Positions 24,838-33,566 of a stretch of DNA of 64,000 bases are shown one piece after another. Numbering within the stretch: position 1 is the first letter of the stretch; the number at the start of each line of letters is the position of its first letter. The notes beneath the pieces are model-generated. The model was not told where the DNA came from. It did not search any database and saw only the letters and a program-made list of their open reading frames with translations. Source of the DNA: Amphibalanus amphitrite (Eukaryota > Arthropoda > Thecostraca > Balanomorpha > Balanidae); assembly GCF_019059575.1 (NCBI RefSeq), contig NW_024881536.1:992001-1056000 (forward strand). Reading direction: 5' to 3'. A program made the position numbers and the translations under genes.

Positions 24838-25890
24838 TCATGGGCATTGGGCAAGGACTCTGCGAGCACCCCCGTCTCCTCCATCTTCGACGGCACTCCA
24901 GTCAGAAAGCTGTCCCCACCCGAGTTTCCCAGCAGCATGGGCCACATGAAACCGAACAGCGCCGAGCCGCTCGACGCTGAGGACCAGGCGAGAGTAACAG
25001 TGAAAAGGTGAAACGCTCGAAACGGCGCGCGCCGCCGGCCGAGGGCGCCGAGCCGGCCCAGGCCGGCTGCGGGTCAAACAGAAGCCGTCTCCGCGGCGGC
25101 CGCCCAGTGACAGCGACTCGGACTGACGTCGAGGCACCGCTGCCGCCTCCGCCGACCAACCCGCCGCCCAGCAAGGGCAGTTTGAAGGCGGCTGCGCCGG
25201 TGAAGGTGGCGCGGCCTGGCAGGGGCCGCGGCCGGCCCACTCCCAGCTACCCGTCCCGCGAGGTGCTCAGTACCACCGACTCGTCCGATTCTGAGGCAGC
25301 GCCGTCGGCGGGCCGCCGCCAGCAGTGACGACGACCGGCTGGCGGCGTTCGCGCGGGACTTGTCCGACTCCTGGTACTCGGACTTGCCGCCCAAACTGGA
25401 CGCCGGCGGCGTGAGCACCAGCAACGCCAATAAAAAGTCCACCTTCATCCGGCTCTTCTCGCACCATGTCAAAAGGACTACGCCGCGCGGCCGGCCGGCC
25501 AACTCGAATGAGCGCAGCGAAGGGCACACGTCCCCGACGGCGGCACTGGCGCCTCCCGCCGCGCCGCTGCCGGCGTTGCTGGCAACGCCGATCCAGGCCC
25601 ATCGATTTCTACTGTTTTGTTGCCTACGTGCCGCTGCCGCCGCTCAGCCAGCACAATGGCGTGCCGGTGTTGCGCTGTCGGATCGAAAAGCGGCTCGTGC
25701 AGCGGACGGACGGGTGCGGCCCGCGCGATGAGCCGCCGCCGCACACCGAGCTGCTCCGCGCGGACGTGAAGGTGGAGCTGGCAGCGGCCTGCTCAGTCCC
25801 CTCAACGGCGTCGACCGGCTCTCCGGCGATTTGCGGTCAGAAACGCCGCCGCTTCTGGGACCAAGGTGTCAGAGCGCGGCGCTGCCCGTG
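24838..25890 (+). pseudogene. Frameshifted GC-rich coding remnant, unidentified
   Basis: Three successive frames each give protein-like text: a lysine/proline-rich part ending REVLSTTDSSDSEAAP (to about 25305), then DDDRLAAFARDLSDSWYSD and NKKSTFIRLFSHHVKR (about 25325-25485), then FYCFVAYVPLPPLSQHNGV and VKVELAAACSVP with a KRRR patch (about 25600-25855). Indels separate them, so this is a broken gene or a captured gene fragment. The serine/acidic tract followed by a VKVEL-type strand and basic patch weakly recalls AF4/FMR2 (Lilliputian) proteins, but this is only a hunch. Its position inside the 5-kb element suggests capture. Confidence 0.35.
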
Positions 25891-26660
25891 AGACGTTAAG
25901 TTAGCACAGGCAATGTCGTCTGCACTCCTTGCAGTTCATGTTGAATACACAACCATGTTGCGAAGTAATAGGCGCCGGGTTTTTCAGTTCATAGAACTTT
26001 TTCCCTGGCTATTACACCCCACAACCGAACACTGACACCTTGCACAAGTATGACTGTGTGTATGAATGTTAATAAATACATGAACCAATGTTGTGTTTTC
26101 GGTTCCAGTACCTTCTTTGGGCACCTCGGCAACAAGTAAGTAATCCGTTAGCTTTGCCACACCTAAGATAGGCTCCCACGTTGTTATTTGCTCCCGGGTT
26201 AACATAAACCGGTTTAACGTAACTTTTGCATCCCGGCCAAAATTGCCGGGTTAACTGTCCCACCGCTCGAGACTGGCGCTAGGCTGGCCGAGCAAAAAAA
26301 AAGTTTGTCCGCGGCTTCGTCTTATTCGCAGCTGCTGGACACGGGGGAGGGGGAGGAGGGGCTGTATCGGACGAAAAGCGGGCTCTGGTATTAACTGGAT
26401 TTTTTGCCAGCTGGCGCCGTATGGTGGCGCTAGCAGAGCTTCTTACATATCAATGCTAGATATAAAAGAATAAATATTTACCAATCAATTTTTCATTTAA
26501 AGCCATTTGAAATATTTATGTCCATCCTACTACCGCGCTTAGGTATATCTAAAATTAAATACCTTTCGTGCGTCGCCAGCTGGCCAGCCAGCTGACGCAA
26601 TCCAGCTTTTACCAAAGCCCCGAAAAGCGATGACGTGAGCCCTAATATTGGCTTCACCAC
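25891..26660. other. Non-coding interior of the 5-kb element
   Basis: No protein-like frame. The right part passes into GGCTCA/GAGCTC-rich subterminal repeats. Confidence 0.4.
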
Positions 26661-26938
26661 ACAATTTGAGCCCTCAAACTGGAATCAGGTGAGCTCGAAA
26701 ATGGGGATCAGTCTGAAAACTGGTATCATAGTGAGACTAGTTTTAGAGCTTGACACCGATAATGGGTACTGACTGAGCTCTGTTTCTGCGATCAATGATA
26801 CCGATTTAAGGGATCGTATGAGCCCATGTGGCGTTAGCTCAGAAAGTATTCTCGAAATGTGCTGTCTGTTTTGAATATGGTACATTAGCCCGAAAACTGG
26901 TCTCTGAGCCCGAAAATCGGGACACTGTTTTCTCAGTG

Positions 26939-27476
26939 TAGGCTTTTTAGGATCCGGCCCGGCCCATATCCGGCAAGTCATATCCAGATCCGCCCATTAT
27001 CCGCCTTTCTTTGAATATCAGAATCCGGCCCACCCATGGCCCGTATTGCAGCCAAACTTCCAAAAAATATCCGTAATAATCCGTTTCACCAATAACTGGT
27101 TTCACCCAAAACTGGACTAACAAATTCAATCTAAGGGACCAGACAGCCATACATCTCATAGACCATCATGGTTCCAAAAACCATGCATACATTGCATACA
27201 TTATCCACTTGAAGACAAGTCTTGTGACAAGTGAGTGTCATAAAATGATGCCTATTACTTTAATCAAACCTCTGCTGCCGCTTAACGCATTAGGTTAATT
27301 TTTAACTTCAATGTTGAATGTTAAAATTTTGATCCGTTTTGATCCGGGTTCAACCTTCAATTCCCAAATCCGGCCCGCCCATATCCGTTCTTTTTTAACA
27401 AATTTAGAATCCAATCCTATCCGGTCCGCGGATTTATCCGTGGATAACGGATTTATCCGGCCCATGAAGTGCTCTA
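26939..27476. repeat. CCGGAT/ATCCGG-rich part of the TGCTGCAC hAT-like element
   Basis: ATCCGGCCC, ATCCGCC and their complements recur many times in about 500 bp. Repeated transposase-binding-like words near the ends are typical of hAT non-autonomous elements. Confidence 0.55.
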
Positions 27477-27530
27477 TGCTGCACCCCATCCACCGGGACA
27501 ATCTCTGATGTATGTTACATCCCTTCCTCT
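27477..27530 (+). repeat. Minisatellite, second segment
   Basis: Contains TGCTGCACCCCATCC and TCTGATGTATGTTAC, the same units as 21727-21906. It is bounded by one copy each of the duplications TGCTGCAC and CTTCCTCT, showing that both insertions entered the same array. Confidence 0.85.
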
Positions 27531-27745
27531 CACTGGCGGATCCAGACTTGCGTTTTTTTTTTGGGGGGGGGGGGGCAACTCATGCAGGAGCCAAACCTAG
27601 GGTACCCCCAAATCCTGTTTTCTCATCGGATTTAGGCCACTTATTTTTCGTCACAGCCCTGACACTATGAATATTTTTTTTAACTAAAAATAAAAATATA
27701 TAAATGGTAGCCCACCCGACCCATGCCTTTATATTACTTTGTAAA

Positions 27746-28212
27746 CACTATTGCTTTTGTTGATAAGCGTTTAGGAAGGCCTTTAAATTAAATATTCATT
27801 TGCTTTAAATTAAGAATAAAGTTAAAATTGAAAAAACGATATAGAGCCCGACGTTTCGCATTTATTGCTTATTCATGGGCAACTGAGATACAGCACAATT
27901 TGGTCAACATACACATTAAAAATTCAAATATCATCATCGATCGAACTGATACGATATCGTTTAGTGAAAGACATGTTTATAGAAAAGCGTGCTGTCAATG
28001 ATGATATTTGAATTTTTAATGTGTATGTTGACCAAATTGTGCTGTATCTCAGTTGCCCATGAATAAGCAATAAATGCGAAACGTCGGGCTCTATATCGTT
28101 TTTTCAATTTTAACTTTATTCTTAATTTAAAGCAAATGAATATTTAATTTAAAGGCCTTCCTAAACGCTTATCAACAATTGTCAATCTATATATACTCAC
28201 TATTGCTTTTGT
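27746..28212. mobile_element. Fold-back insertion with 15-bp direct repeats
   Basis: CACTATTGCTTTTGT occurs at 27746-27760 and 28198-28212. Between them are two inverted arms of about 180 bp (27757-27936 and 27998-28178) that are almost perfect, with a 61-bp spacer and a short unpaired tail on the right. Each arm holds the string GCGAAACGTCGGGC with flanking complementary words, resembling the hammerhead core of Penelope-like retroelements. The most economical reading is an inverted pair of Penelope-like termini, which is an inference. Confidence 0.7.
28055..28089 (+). ncRNA. Decayed hammerhead-like motif (second copy inverted at 27846-27880)
   Basis: In order: GCCC (28055-28058), ATGAATAA, GCA/TGC with loop ATAAA (28067-28077), GAAA (28078-28081), CGTC ending at 28085, then GGGC (28086-28089). 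GCCC and GGGC can pair as stem I, GCA/TGC as stem II, and GTC is a permitted cleavage triplet. The conserved CUGAUGA box is altered to CATGAA-like sequence, so activity is not expected. Minimal hammerheads with a very short stem III are known from Penelope-like elements. Confidence 0.4.
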
Positions 28213-28726
28213 CGACCAGTTAACCCGCTTCGAGTCAGTGCTTGGGTCCCTTTGCGGGCCGGGAGGTGGTAAAACGGGAGGTGGTCTAACTCGGCTCCTG
28301 GGCCAGGCACTGATTGAACTGTGCTTCATTATCGCTTGGGGGAGGGGGCAAACGGGCCACTTTAGGCCTCTGGGAAGGGGGCATGGCCCTAAATGCCCCC
28401 TCCCTGGATCCGCCAGTGTAAGAGACCATTGGAGCTGCAGTTGAGTAGGTACCTCAGACGTCAGGGTACGTCCTCAGATGTATAGGACTCGCATGGAGAC
28501 CTCTTATGCTTTAGTGGACTGAAAGGACCCAAAGGAGCCTGTCTAGGGCTCCCGGAGATAGACGTGGGCCCTCAGGAGCCCGCCAGAGCCCCCAATGAGG
28601 GATAAGTGAGGGATACCAAGTGCCTGCAATTGCATATTGCATAAGCCATAACGCCATTACAAATCAATATAATATGTACCAGTGGCAGATCCAAGGGGGG
28701 CCACATGGGTCATGACCCCCCTTGGT

Positions 28727-29400
28727 GCCCGGGGGCACCACAGGCCTGTCAGGGGCACCACCGGCCTAGCAGGGGCACTACCAGCCCGCCAGGGGCACCA
28801 CAGGCCTAACAAGGGCACCACGGGCCTGTGAGGGGCCCCACAGGCTAGGCTTGTCAGGGGCACCCCAGGTCTGCCAGGGACACCAGAGACCTGCCAGGGG
28901 CGCCGCCGGCCTTGCAAGGGCACCATGGGCCTGTCAGGGGCACCAGAGGCCTAGCAGGTGTACCACAGGCCTTACAGGGGCACCTTGGGCCTGTCAGGGG
29001 CACCACAGTCCTGTCAGGGCCCAGGGACACCAGCGGCCTAGCAGGGGCACCACAGGCCTGCCAGGGGCACCACCGGTCTAGCAGGGGCACCACCGGCCTC
29101 GCAGGGGCACCATGGGCCTGTCAGGGGCCCCACCGACCTCGCAGGGGCACCACCGGCCTCGCAGGCATCACGGCATCACGCAGGGGCACCTTGGGCCTGT
29201 CGGGGGCATCACGGGCCTGTTGGGGGCACTTTAGGCTTGTCAGGGGCACCACAGTCCTGTCAGGTCCCAGGGGCATCAGCAGCCTAGCAGGGGCACCCTA
29301 GGCCCGCCAGAGGCACCACAGGCCTGCCAGGGTCCAGGGGCACCACAGACGTACCAAGGGCACCACGGGTCTGTCAGGGGCACCTCAGGCTCCCGTGCCC
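28727..29400 (+). repeat. 20-bp GGGGCACCACAGGCCTG minisatellite
   Basis: More than 25 degenerate copies of GGGGCACCACAGGCCTGYCA run head-to-tail. Because few units contain stops, long frames appear on both strands, but these are repeat artefacts. The same unit fills the element at 32498-33246. Confidence 0.9.
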
Positions 29401-29426
29401 CCCCCCCCCCCCCGGATCCGCCAGTG

Positions 29427-29640
29427 ATGCCACACCACGCGAAACACCGCCAACTCCCAGCTACCGCGCCATAAACACGTGCCAACAAGTCTTTTTTGAA
29501 GGTCGACTCCACTCGCGCAACTTTTGACTGACCCTCACTGCTACCATATTGCTTCCATATTATGCTGTGGAAAGCTTTACTTCACCAAGTGGCTAAAAAC
29601 CTCCATCAAGGTATATTTTCTTAGCAATTTTTCTTACGTT
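29427..29640. other. Unassigned interior of the CTTCCTCT hAT-like element
   Basis: Short unique sequence between an internal copy of the element's end and its true right end. Nothing recognised. Confidence 0.4.
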
Positions 29641-29715
29641 TTGGGGGGGCAAACAGGCCACTTTAGGCCTTTGGGGGGGGCCATGGCCCCCGTGGCCCCC
29701 CTGGATCCGCCAGTG

Positions 29716-29882
29716 CTTCCTCTGCCGTCTTTGATGATGTTACAACCCATTCGTGGCCTCTGATGTATATTGCACCCCTGATCCGTGACTTCTGATGTAT
29801 GCTTCACCCCATCCACTGGAACGGTCTCCGATGTATGTTGCAGCCCTCCGCGGCCTCTGATGCTGGTATGTTGCACCCATTC
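29716..29882 (+). repeat. Minisatellite, third segment
   Basis: Units with TCTGATGTATATTGCACCCC and CATCCACTGGAACGGTCTC continue the array interrupted at 27530. The first bases, CTTCCTCTGCCGTCTTTGATG, resemble the intact repeat near 21784 (ATCCTCTGCCGTCTTTGATG), which serves as a paralogous empty site. Confidence 0.85.
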
Positions 29883-30133
29883 TCGGCCTGGGCCGCCGAC
29901 TCGCCACTCTGCCCGGCTGGCGGCGCGATTTTATCATGCCAATAAAGCGACTGCTCGTAAATTCTGGCCGGCCGGCTGTCGGCTGCCGCCCGCGGTGCGT
30001 GTCGCCCCTCTCCCAGCTGCCCCTCCCCTCTCCCCTTCTGGTGACAGTGGCGACAGTTCCGCAGTCGTCAGACACGCTCTTCATTAGTGCCGAGAGAAAG
30101 GTCACTAAGGAGCTACCATGCCCTGACTGACGG
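29883..30133. other. Short GC-rich gap
   Basis: GC-rich sequence between the minisatellite and the next insertion. Nothing recognised. Confidence 0.4.
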
Positions 30134-30322
30134 AGCCGACCCATAGGCGGCGGAACGATTTGAGACAAGGGGGGGGCACCATGGCTCAAGGAGCCAAACC
30201 TAGGGTGCCCCCAAATCCTGTTTTCTCATCGGATTTAGGCCACTTATTTTTCGTCACAGCCCTGACACGATGATTTTTTTTTGATTTTTTACTAAACGAA
30301 AATGGCAGTTCACCCCCGTATG

Positions 30323-31192
30323 CAGGGGTGTAATTTTATATCTCTTTGTGGGGGCATATGCACCCACAATCCTGAAATATGTATGCCCACACAATGATGA
30401 AAATGCACCCACAAGTCTTTTACAAGGCTGCAAGCGTCCTTTCGAGAGTACGGTGCCCTTCGCATGCTCTAACGGCGTCCTCCTGACCGTCTCGCGTTCA
30501 TGGATAATATAGCGTTTTTAATCACTCGGCGCCCTTCTGGGAGAATGGCGCACTTTTGACAGCACCGCGCCATTCTCATGGTCTAACGGCGCCCTCCTGA
30601 CCGTCTCGCGTCCTTAGGTCTCTGTTCACCGTGCATCCCTCGACTGTTCGGCGCCCTTCTGGCCTCTCAGCGCCCCTGAACCACATATAGCGTTTTCAAT
30701 CACTCGGCACCCTTTTACGAGAATGGCGCCCTTTTCATGATCTCAATGCGCCCTCGTAACCATCTGGCGTCCCCACGTCCCCACCAACGTAGCACTACTG
30801 ACTGTGCGGCGCCCTTCTGGCCTCTTAGCGCCCCTGGACCACATAGCGTTTTCAATCACTCGGCGCCCTCCCAAGAGAATGGCGCCCTTTTCATCGTCTC
30901 ACGGCGCCCTCGTAAGTCGTAACCGTCTAGTGCCTCCACATTTGGTGCCCCTCCTACTGGATGGCGCCCTCTACAGCTTTTTAGTCCTTCCGGTCAGTTT
31001 CCACTTTTAAGCGTGTATTTGCTTAGTCAGACACGTCACTTGAAGCGCCATTCGGCTAGCAATGTTATCAAATTCGGTGTTAATTTAGGCTCCCACATAA
31101 AGAATAGGTATCTATCGCGCCCCAAAACGGCCTGGCGCCGGGCGCCCCTACAGCTGGGCACCCACAATCATTTTAGGAAAATTACACCCCTG
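30323..31192. mobile_element. hAT-like element with TSD CCCGTATG
   Basis: Terminal repeat CAGGGGTGTAATTTT lies at both ends in inverted orientation, and CCCGTATG duplicates at 30315-30322 and 31193-31200. The interior is almost entirely a degenerate array of GGCGCCCTT-type words, many with the palindrome GGCGCC, alternating with TCTCGCGTCC- and ATAGCGTTTTCAATCACTCG-like words. No coding frame was found. Confidence 0.88.
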
Positions 31193-31211
31193 CCCGTATG
31201 TGTGGTTAACT

Positions 31212-32390
31212 TTAACCCGCGCCCCGCTGGGCTATTCAGCCATACGCGCCCTGCTGGGGGGGGGGCAGATTCTGCCCCCCTGTCTAACTTCCGAACCGAT
31301 GGTCGTAGAAAGACGGGGAAAACGGCAATCGAAAGCTCTCAACAAGGCGGATCTTAAGAGCCCAAATTTTTTTGCTTAAGTAGGTCAGAGGTCAGGTCAA
31401 GGTCAGGTCAAGGGTACAAAATGCAAGTTTCTACAGTATCGGTCTTGCACCGTAGTTGCCGAAGAATGGACTGAGACTGATTGCCCAAAACGTGTTCTTA
31501 GACTACCAAGACAACATTCGTTGCACACAATGTCATTCAAAGGTCAAGGTCAAGGTCAGGTCAGGTCAGGTCAGGTCACCAAAAACAAAATATAGAAAAG
31601 GGCATGTGCGACACATGTTTTATGGGTCATTTTACTCATGGAATTCAATAGGCACACTCAATAAGTGATATGGACCACCTCTGGATGAATTTCAGGTCGA
31701 GGTCAGGTCAAGGTCAGGTCAAGTGAGGTCAAATTTTGAAGTTGGTTGTTAAGGCCTAAAAAGGTGTCTATCCGATGCAGTTTTTCACGGCGAATCGAAT
31801 GGTGCTATTTTTGTTTCCGTACGAGGTCTAGAAGTTCCAAAAAAAATCATTTTTAAAATTTTTGTGTGTCGTGACGTCATAAAAATTTGAATAACTCCCA
31901 CATTTTTGAACCGATTCTTCTAAAAATTGGTATGTAGGTGCACATAGACCACTTCTTTGACATATATTCCGGTTTTTTCGATAAACTCAAAATTTTGGAT
32001 TTTATAAATAATTTCCCAAAAAAGTCAGTTTTTTGGAAAAATTTGGCCAAAATCCAAAATTTTCAAAAAACCGAGATAGCCATTTGATAGACAAAGTAGA
32101 ATCACGTATAACCTTTTTTGTTACGTCTTGATTCCTTTAAAAATGAAGATGTTAGCGGCGCTTGAAATTTTGCCGTTTTTGAGGCGAAAATGGCGAACAT
32201 GACGTCACTAAAACGTCAATTTCTCAAAAATTTTCCGACGGATTTCGCTCAAATTTTCAGAGAACGTGTCAAATTGATGTATGATAAGGTACTGAAAGTT
32301 TGACGTCGCTGGCGTAACGCGTTTAGAAGTTATTGGCGAAAAACGGGAGGGGGGCAGATTCTGCCCCCCCCCCAGCGGGGCGCGGGTTAA
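31212..32390 (-). mobile_element. TTAA element F, piggyBac-like non-autonomous
   Basis: TTAA flanks lie at 31212-31215 and 32387-32390, with terminal repeat CCCGCGCCCCGCTGGG. The complex end is on the left: GCTGG at 31226 recurs at 31253 (27 bp). Both hairpins have loop CAGATTCTG. The interior is the reverse-orientation counterpart of element C, with AGGTCA arrays near 31385-31410 and 31547-31580 and GACGTCA near 31871 and 32200. It sits inside the AGCCGACC hAT-like element. Confidence 0.9.
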
Positions 32391-32497
32391 GCTGATCCCC
32401 AAGTACCTATGTGTTTGTCTCTTCCTTATTCTCGTTTGATAAATTCCATTAATCCTACATGTAACAAATTACCAAGAAGCCATCGCATGGTACTAAT

Positions 32498-33246
32498 CAG
32501 TGGCGAATCCCAGGGTGGAGGTCACATGGGTCATGACTTAGGGCCTGGGGTCACCACATGCCTGCCAGGAGCACCACAGGCCTGACAGCCGACAGGGGCA
32601 CCACAGGCCCGCCAGGGGTACCATAGGCCTAGCAGGGGCACCACGGGCCTGTCAGTGGCACCACAGGCCTGTCAGGAGCACCATCGGCCTAGCAAAAGCA
32701 CTACAGGTCTTCCAGGGGCACCACAGACCTGCCAGGGGCACCAGAGGCCTGCCAGGGGCACTATCGGATTCGCAGGGGAACCACCGGCCTCGCAAGGGCA
32801 CCATGGGCCTTTCAAGGGCACCACAAGCCTGTCGTTGGCAATTTAGGATTGTCAGAGGCACCACAAACCTGTCAAGGGCACCTGCGTTCTAACAGGGGCA
32901 CCACAAACCTGCCAAGGCCCTGCAGGGACACCACAGGCTTAGCAAGGACACCACAGGCCTGTCAGGGCTCATGGGCACCTAAGTCAAGTCAGGGCCCACC
33001 GTAGGCTTGTCAGGGGGCAGGGTAGGTAGGTACCACAGTCTTTCCAGGGGCATCAGCGGCCTAGCAGGTGCAGGGGCACCAGTCATCACATGACTAACCA
33101 AAAATAAAGAAAATAAAAAAACTGAAAATAGGGCACCACCAAAATTAGGTGGCCGAAATCCGTTGAGGTTTTAATTTTGGGCATAGGTAGGGGCACCACT
33201 TCGATTCATGGCCCTCCCCTTGGAGTTTTCCCCGAATCTGCCCCTA
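32498..33246. mobile_element. hAT-like element with TSD GTACTAAT and 20-bp minisatellite
   Basis: GTACTAAT flanks both ends (32490-32497 and 33247-33254). The termini CAGTGGCGAATCC and, reversed, TAGGGGCAGATTC are imperfect inverted copies. Most of the interior (about 32535-33075) is the GGGGCACCACAGGCCTG minisatellite also seen at 28727-29400, so the array travels as the body of this element family. Confidence 0.82.
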
Positions 33247-33418
33247 GTACTAATACATCAAATTTAAGGGGGGGCACCTTGCTATTGGTGCCCCCCTTGC
33301 AGAATTCAAGGGGGGGGGGGCACGGTGCCCCGGTGCCCCCCCGTTCCGCCGCCTATGAGCCGACCTAACGGAGCTGACCAATAGGACTCGGTGGGAGCTA
33401 GCCTAGAAATAGGCATAG

Positions 33419-33566
<148 letters not shown>

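Larger units (their letters stand above)
21925..26938. mobile_element. 5-kb element with CACTSAGAAAACA ends
   Basis: The left end CACTCAGAAAACA and the right end CACTGAGAAAACA (reversed) are inverted copies, each bounded outside by TA (21923-21924 and 26939-26940). Subterminal GGGCTC motifs and CGGGATCAG-like words recur at 21960-22110 and 26660-26925. CACT-type ends with short duplications recall the CACTA/CMC superfamily. No intact transposase was seen; the interior holds non-LTR remnants and a decayed GC-rich coding block. The short TSD makes the boundary call less certain than the hAT calls. Confidence 0.5.
21907..27476. mobile_element. hAT-like insertion with TSD TGCTGCAC
   Basis: The termini are TAGAGCACTTCACGG on the left and, reversed, TAGAGCACTTCATGG on the right, sharing a perfect 12-bp TAGAGCACTTCA. 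TGCTGCAC immediately flanks both ends (21899-21906 and 27477-27484). An 8-bp duplication with TAG-type termini fits the hAT superfamily. If the CACT-ended element at 21925-26938 is removed, only about 560 bp remain, rich in CCGGAT/ATCCGG motifs, so the original insertion was a short non-autonomous element. Confidence 0.75.
27531..29715. mobile_element. hAT-like insertion with TSD CTTCCTCT
   Basis: Both termini are CACTGGCGGATCCAG in inverted orientation, and CTTCCTCT flanks both ends (27523-27530 and 29716-29723). The 8-bp duplication and CA-type termini fit hAT. The interior is composite: a fold-back insertion (27746-28212), internal copies of the element's own right end (28330-28418 and 29400-29426), and a second left-like end CAGTGGCAGATCC at 28680. 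No transposase was found. The segment following the left end also occurs in the element at 30142-33357, so the two are related. Confidence 0.8.
30142..33357. mobile_element. hAT-like element with TSD AGCCGACC, hosting three insertions
   Basis: The 16-bp terminal repeat CATAGGCGGCGGAACG lies at 30142-30157 and inverted at 33342-33357. AGCCGACC flanks both ends (30134-30141 and 33358-33365). Three complete insertions lie inside: 30323-31192 (TSD CCCGTATG), the TTAA element 31212-32390, and 32498-33246 (TSD GTACTAAT). Removing them leaves only about 400 bp of original sequence, so it was a small non-autonomous element. Its left part shares the segment AAATCCTGTTTTCTCATCGG with the element at 27531. 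Confidence 0.88.

Noticed and set aside
27531..28418. A complete CACTGGCGGATCCAG element ending at 28418
   Set aside because: The base sequence after 28418 (TAAGAGAC) does not match the left flank CTTCCTCT, whereas the flank after 29715 matches all 8 bases.
28680..29426. A complete hAT-like element with its own target duplication
   Set aside because: Ends resembling those of the 32498 element are present, but the flanks (ATATGTAC and ATGCCACA) do not match, so it is treated as part of the composite 27531-29715 insertion.
28651..29512. Repetitive proteins of VPLTGLWCP and GTTGLAGAP type
   Set aside because: They are frames through the 20-bp minisatellite, which lacks stops in several frames.
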